Shown here piece by piece: positions 63,080 through 64,000 of a stretch of 64,000 nucleotides of DNA. The position numbers and the translations under genes were made by a program. The DNA is from Chamaea fasciata (Eukaryota; Chordata; Aves; Passeriformes; Sylviidae). Position 1 is the stretch's first letter. Each line of letters begins with the position of its first letter. The notes below the pieces were generated by a model that was not told where the DNA came from, ran no database searches, and worked only from the letters and a program-made list of their open reading frames with translations. Where the stretch lies: NCBI GenBank assembly GCA_029207755.1, contig JARCOQ010000016.1:253001-317000 (forward strand), written 5' to 3'.

Positions 63080-64000
63080 CACCCACGGGGTGTCCCACAG
63101 CCTCTGGGGGAAGTGTCAGCCCCAGCCCAAGCCTTCAGTCCTTGGGCGCGTGTTCTCCATGAAGATTAATGTGAAAACCAGGTGCAGCTGCCAGTGATAA
63201 ATAGCACGACGTGTTCAGATACAAACCTCAATCTCCATTATACTATTTTTAAGAGGTCTATTAGCAACGTAAGCACTCGTGGAAATAGTCTTACATTTTG
63301 CATGGATCCCTGAATAGATCCCAGTGACTTTGTGCTGACACGTCTTCGCACCCAGTCATGAAATTCAGTGCAGGATTTTTTTTAGCCTTAAATTAAATTA
63401 AGCTGATCTGTTTCAGAGCTCTTGTCTTTTATGACGTTACTTCATTTAAATCCAGATCCCAAAGCAAAAAGGGAATTTTTAATTTAGTATTAGAAATCCA
63501 AAAGGAGGCTCTTAAGAAGATCCTCAGCGTTTAAAATTGTAGCCTTAGTGTTCTGCGGAGAGAATCGATAACCAGGCTACAGCACAGCAAGTAACAAATA
63601 CCCATTCCATTTCAATTAAGCATTTCATTTCAATTAATTACTCAGACAAAATCTATCTAATTTCTTTCCACAGTGCAGAATGTTTTCACCCAAAACACTG
63701 GCTTTGTTGAAATCGTGGACATCCATTTGGAAATCCTTCATTAGTTAGCACGGCTCGCTCAAACCTGAGCCAAGAAATACAATATCATATAAAAAACCTC
63801 CCGTAGCTGGACTTAGATGTTGCAGCTACTGTTGGGTTTGTATTGAGTTCAGAGGAAATAAAAGCAGACGTTGTCCCTTAATGGGCACTTACGGTGAAAG
63901 TGCACAATTAAACAGCAAGGCATACGTACTCTCTCCCATGCCTGTAGGTGATATTTATCCTCTTAGCATTGCACAGAAACTTTAAAGGCTGCTTGATGGA
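63080..64000. other. Unique noncoding sequence, right edge
   Basis: AT-rich, no gene or assignable repeat. A small direct repeat CATTTCAATTA occurs twice near 63606-63636. Confidence 0.5.

Noticed and set aside
62612..63098. Repeat-rich open frames of 97 to 156 codons on -
   Set aside because: They are translations of the 27/28-bp minisatellite in several frames.

Overview
This window looks like noncoding DNA from a bird, probably a songbird. The best evidence is two truncated CR1 LINE 3' ends of avian type: 39273-39495 on the + strand, ending in TTCTGTGATTCTGTG, and 46286-46510 on the - strand. Further support comes from two copies of one 436-bp retroviral LTR family and an AT-leaning background with no sign of mammalian L1, Alu or B1. 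No exon, tRNA, rRNA or CRISPR could be supported. The open reading frames longer than about 220 codons all lie in tandem arrays whose units lack stop codons, so I do not call them genes. The window is best read as a gene desert or part of a very long intron.

Layout. At 2789-4680 a pair of arms about 165 bp long, roughly 95% identical and inverted, flank 1.56 kb of unrelated sequence. A solo LTR lies at 5026-5461 (+). From 5.5 to 17.5 kb the sequence is unique and AT-rich, with only short low-complexity tracts. A small CpG-rich block (about 17700-17860) leads directly into a 29-module minisatellite (17862-18436). Unique sequence follows to 30 kb. At 30241-30752 there is an ATGGG pentamer satellite that switches to ATGGC. 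About 1.2 kb further on is a 41-bp minisatellite of 26 units without a single indel (32031-33096), preceded by a degenerate unit. A CpG-island-like block (38630-39272) abuts the first CR1 remnant. The second CR1 remnant is at 46.3 kb. An LTR-like segment with TATA and ATTAAA signals lies near 51.1-51.5 kb, and a possible regulatory cluster at 58.33-58.51 kb contains a palindrome and a DR4 motif. The right end has a 19-G homopolymer, the second LTR copy (62234-62669, - strand) and a minisatellite with an 82-bp higher-order period (62790-63079).

There are no genes here whose joint action could be described. The interest lies in the tandem arrays, the large inverted repeat, the orphan CpG-rich blocks and the possible regulatory cluster. 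All coordinates and repeat counts were read by eye. Family names beyond CR1 and LTR are not claimed.
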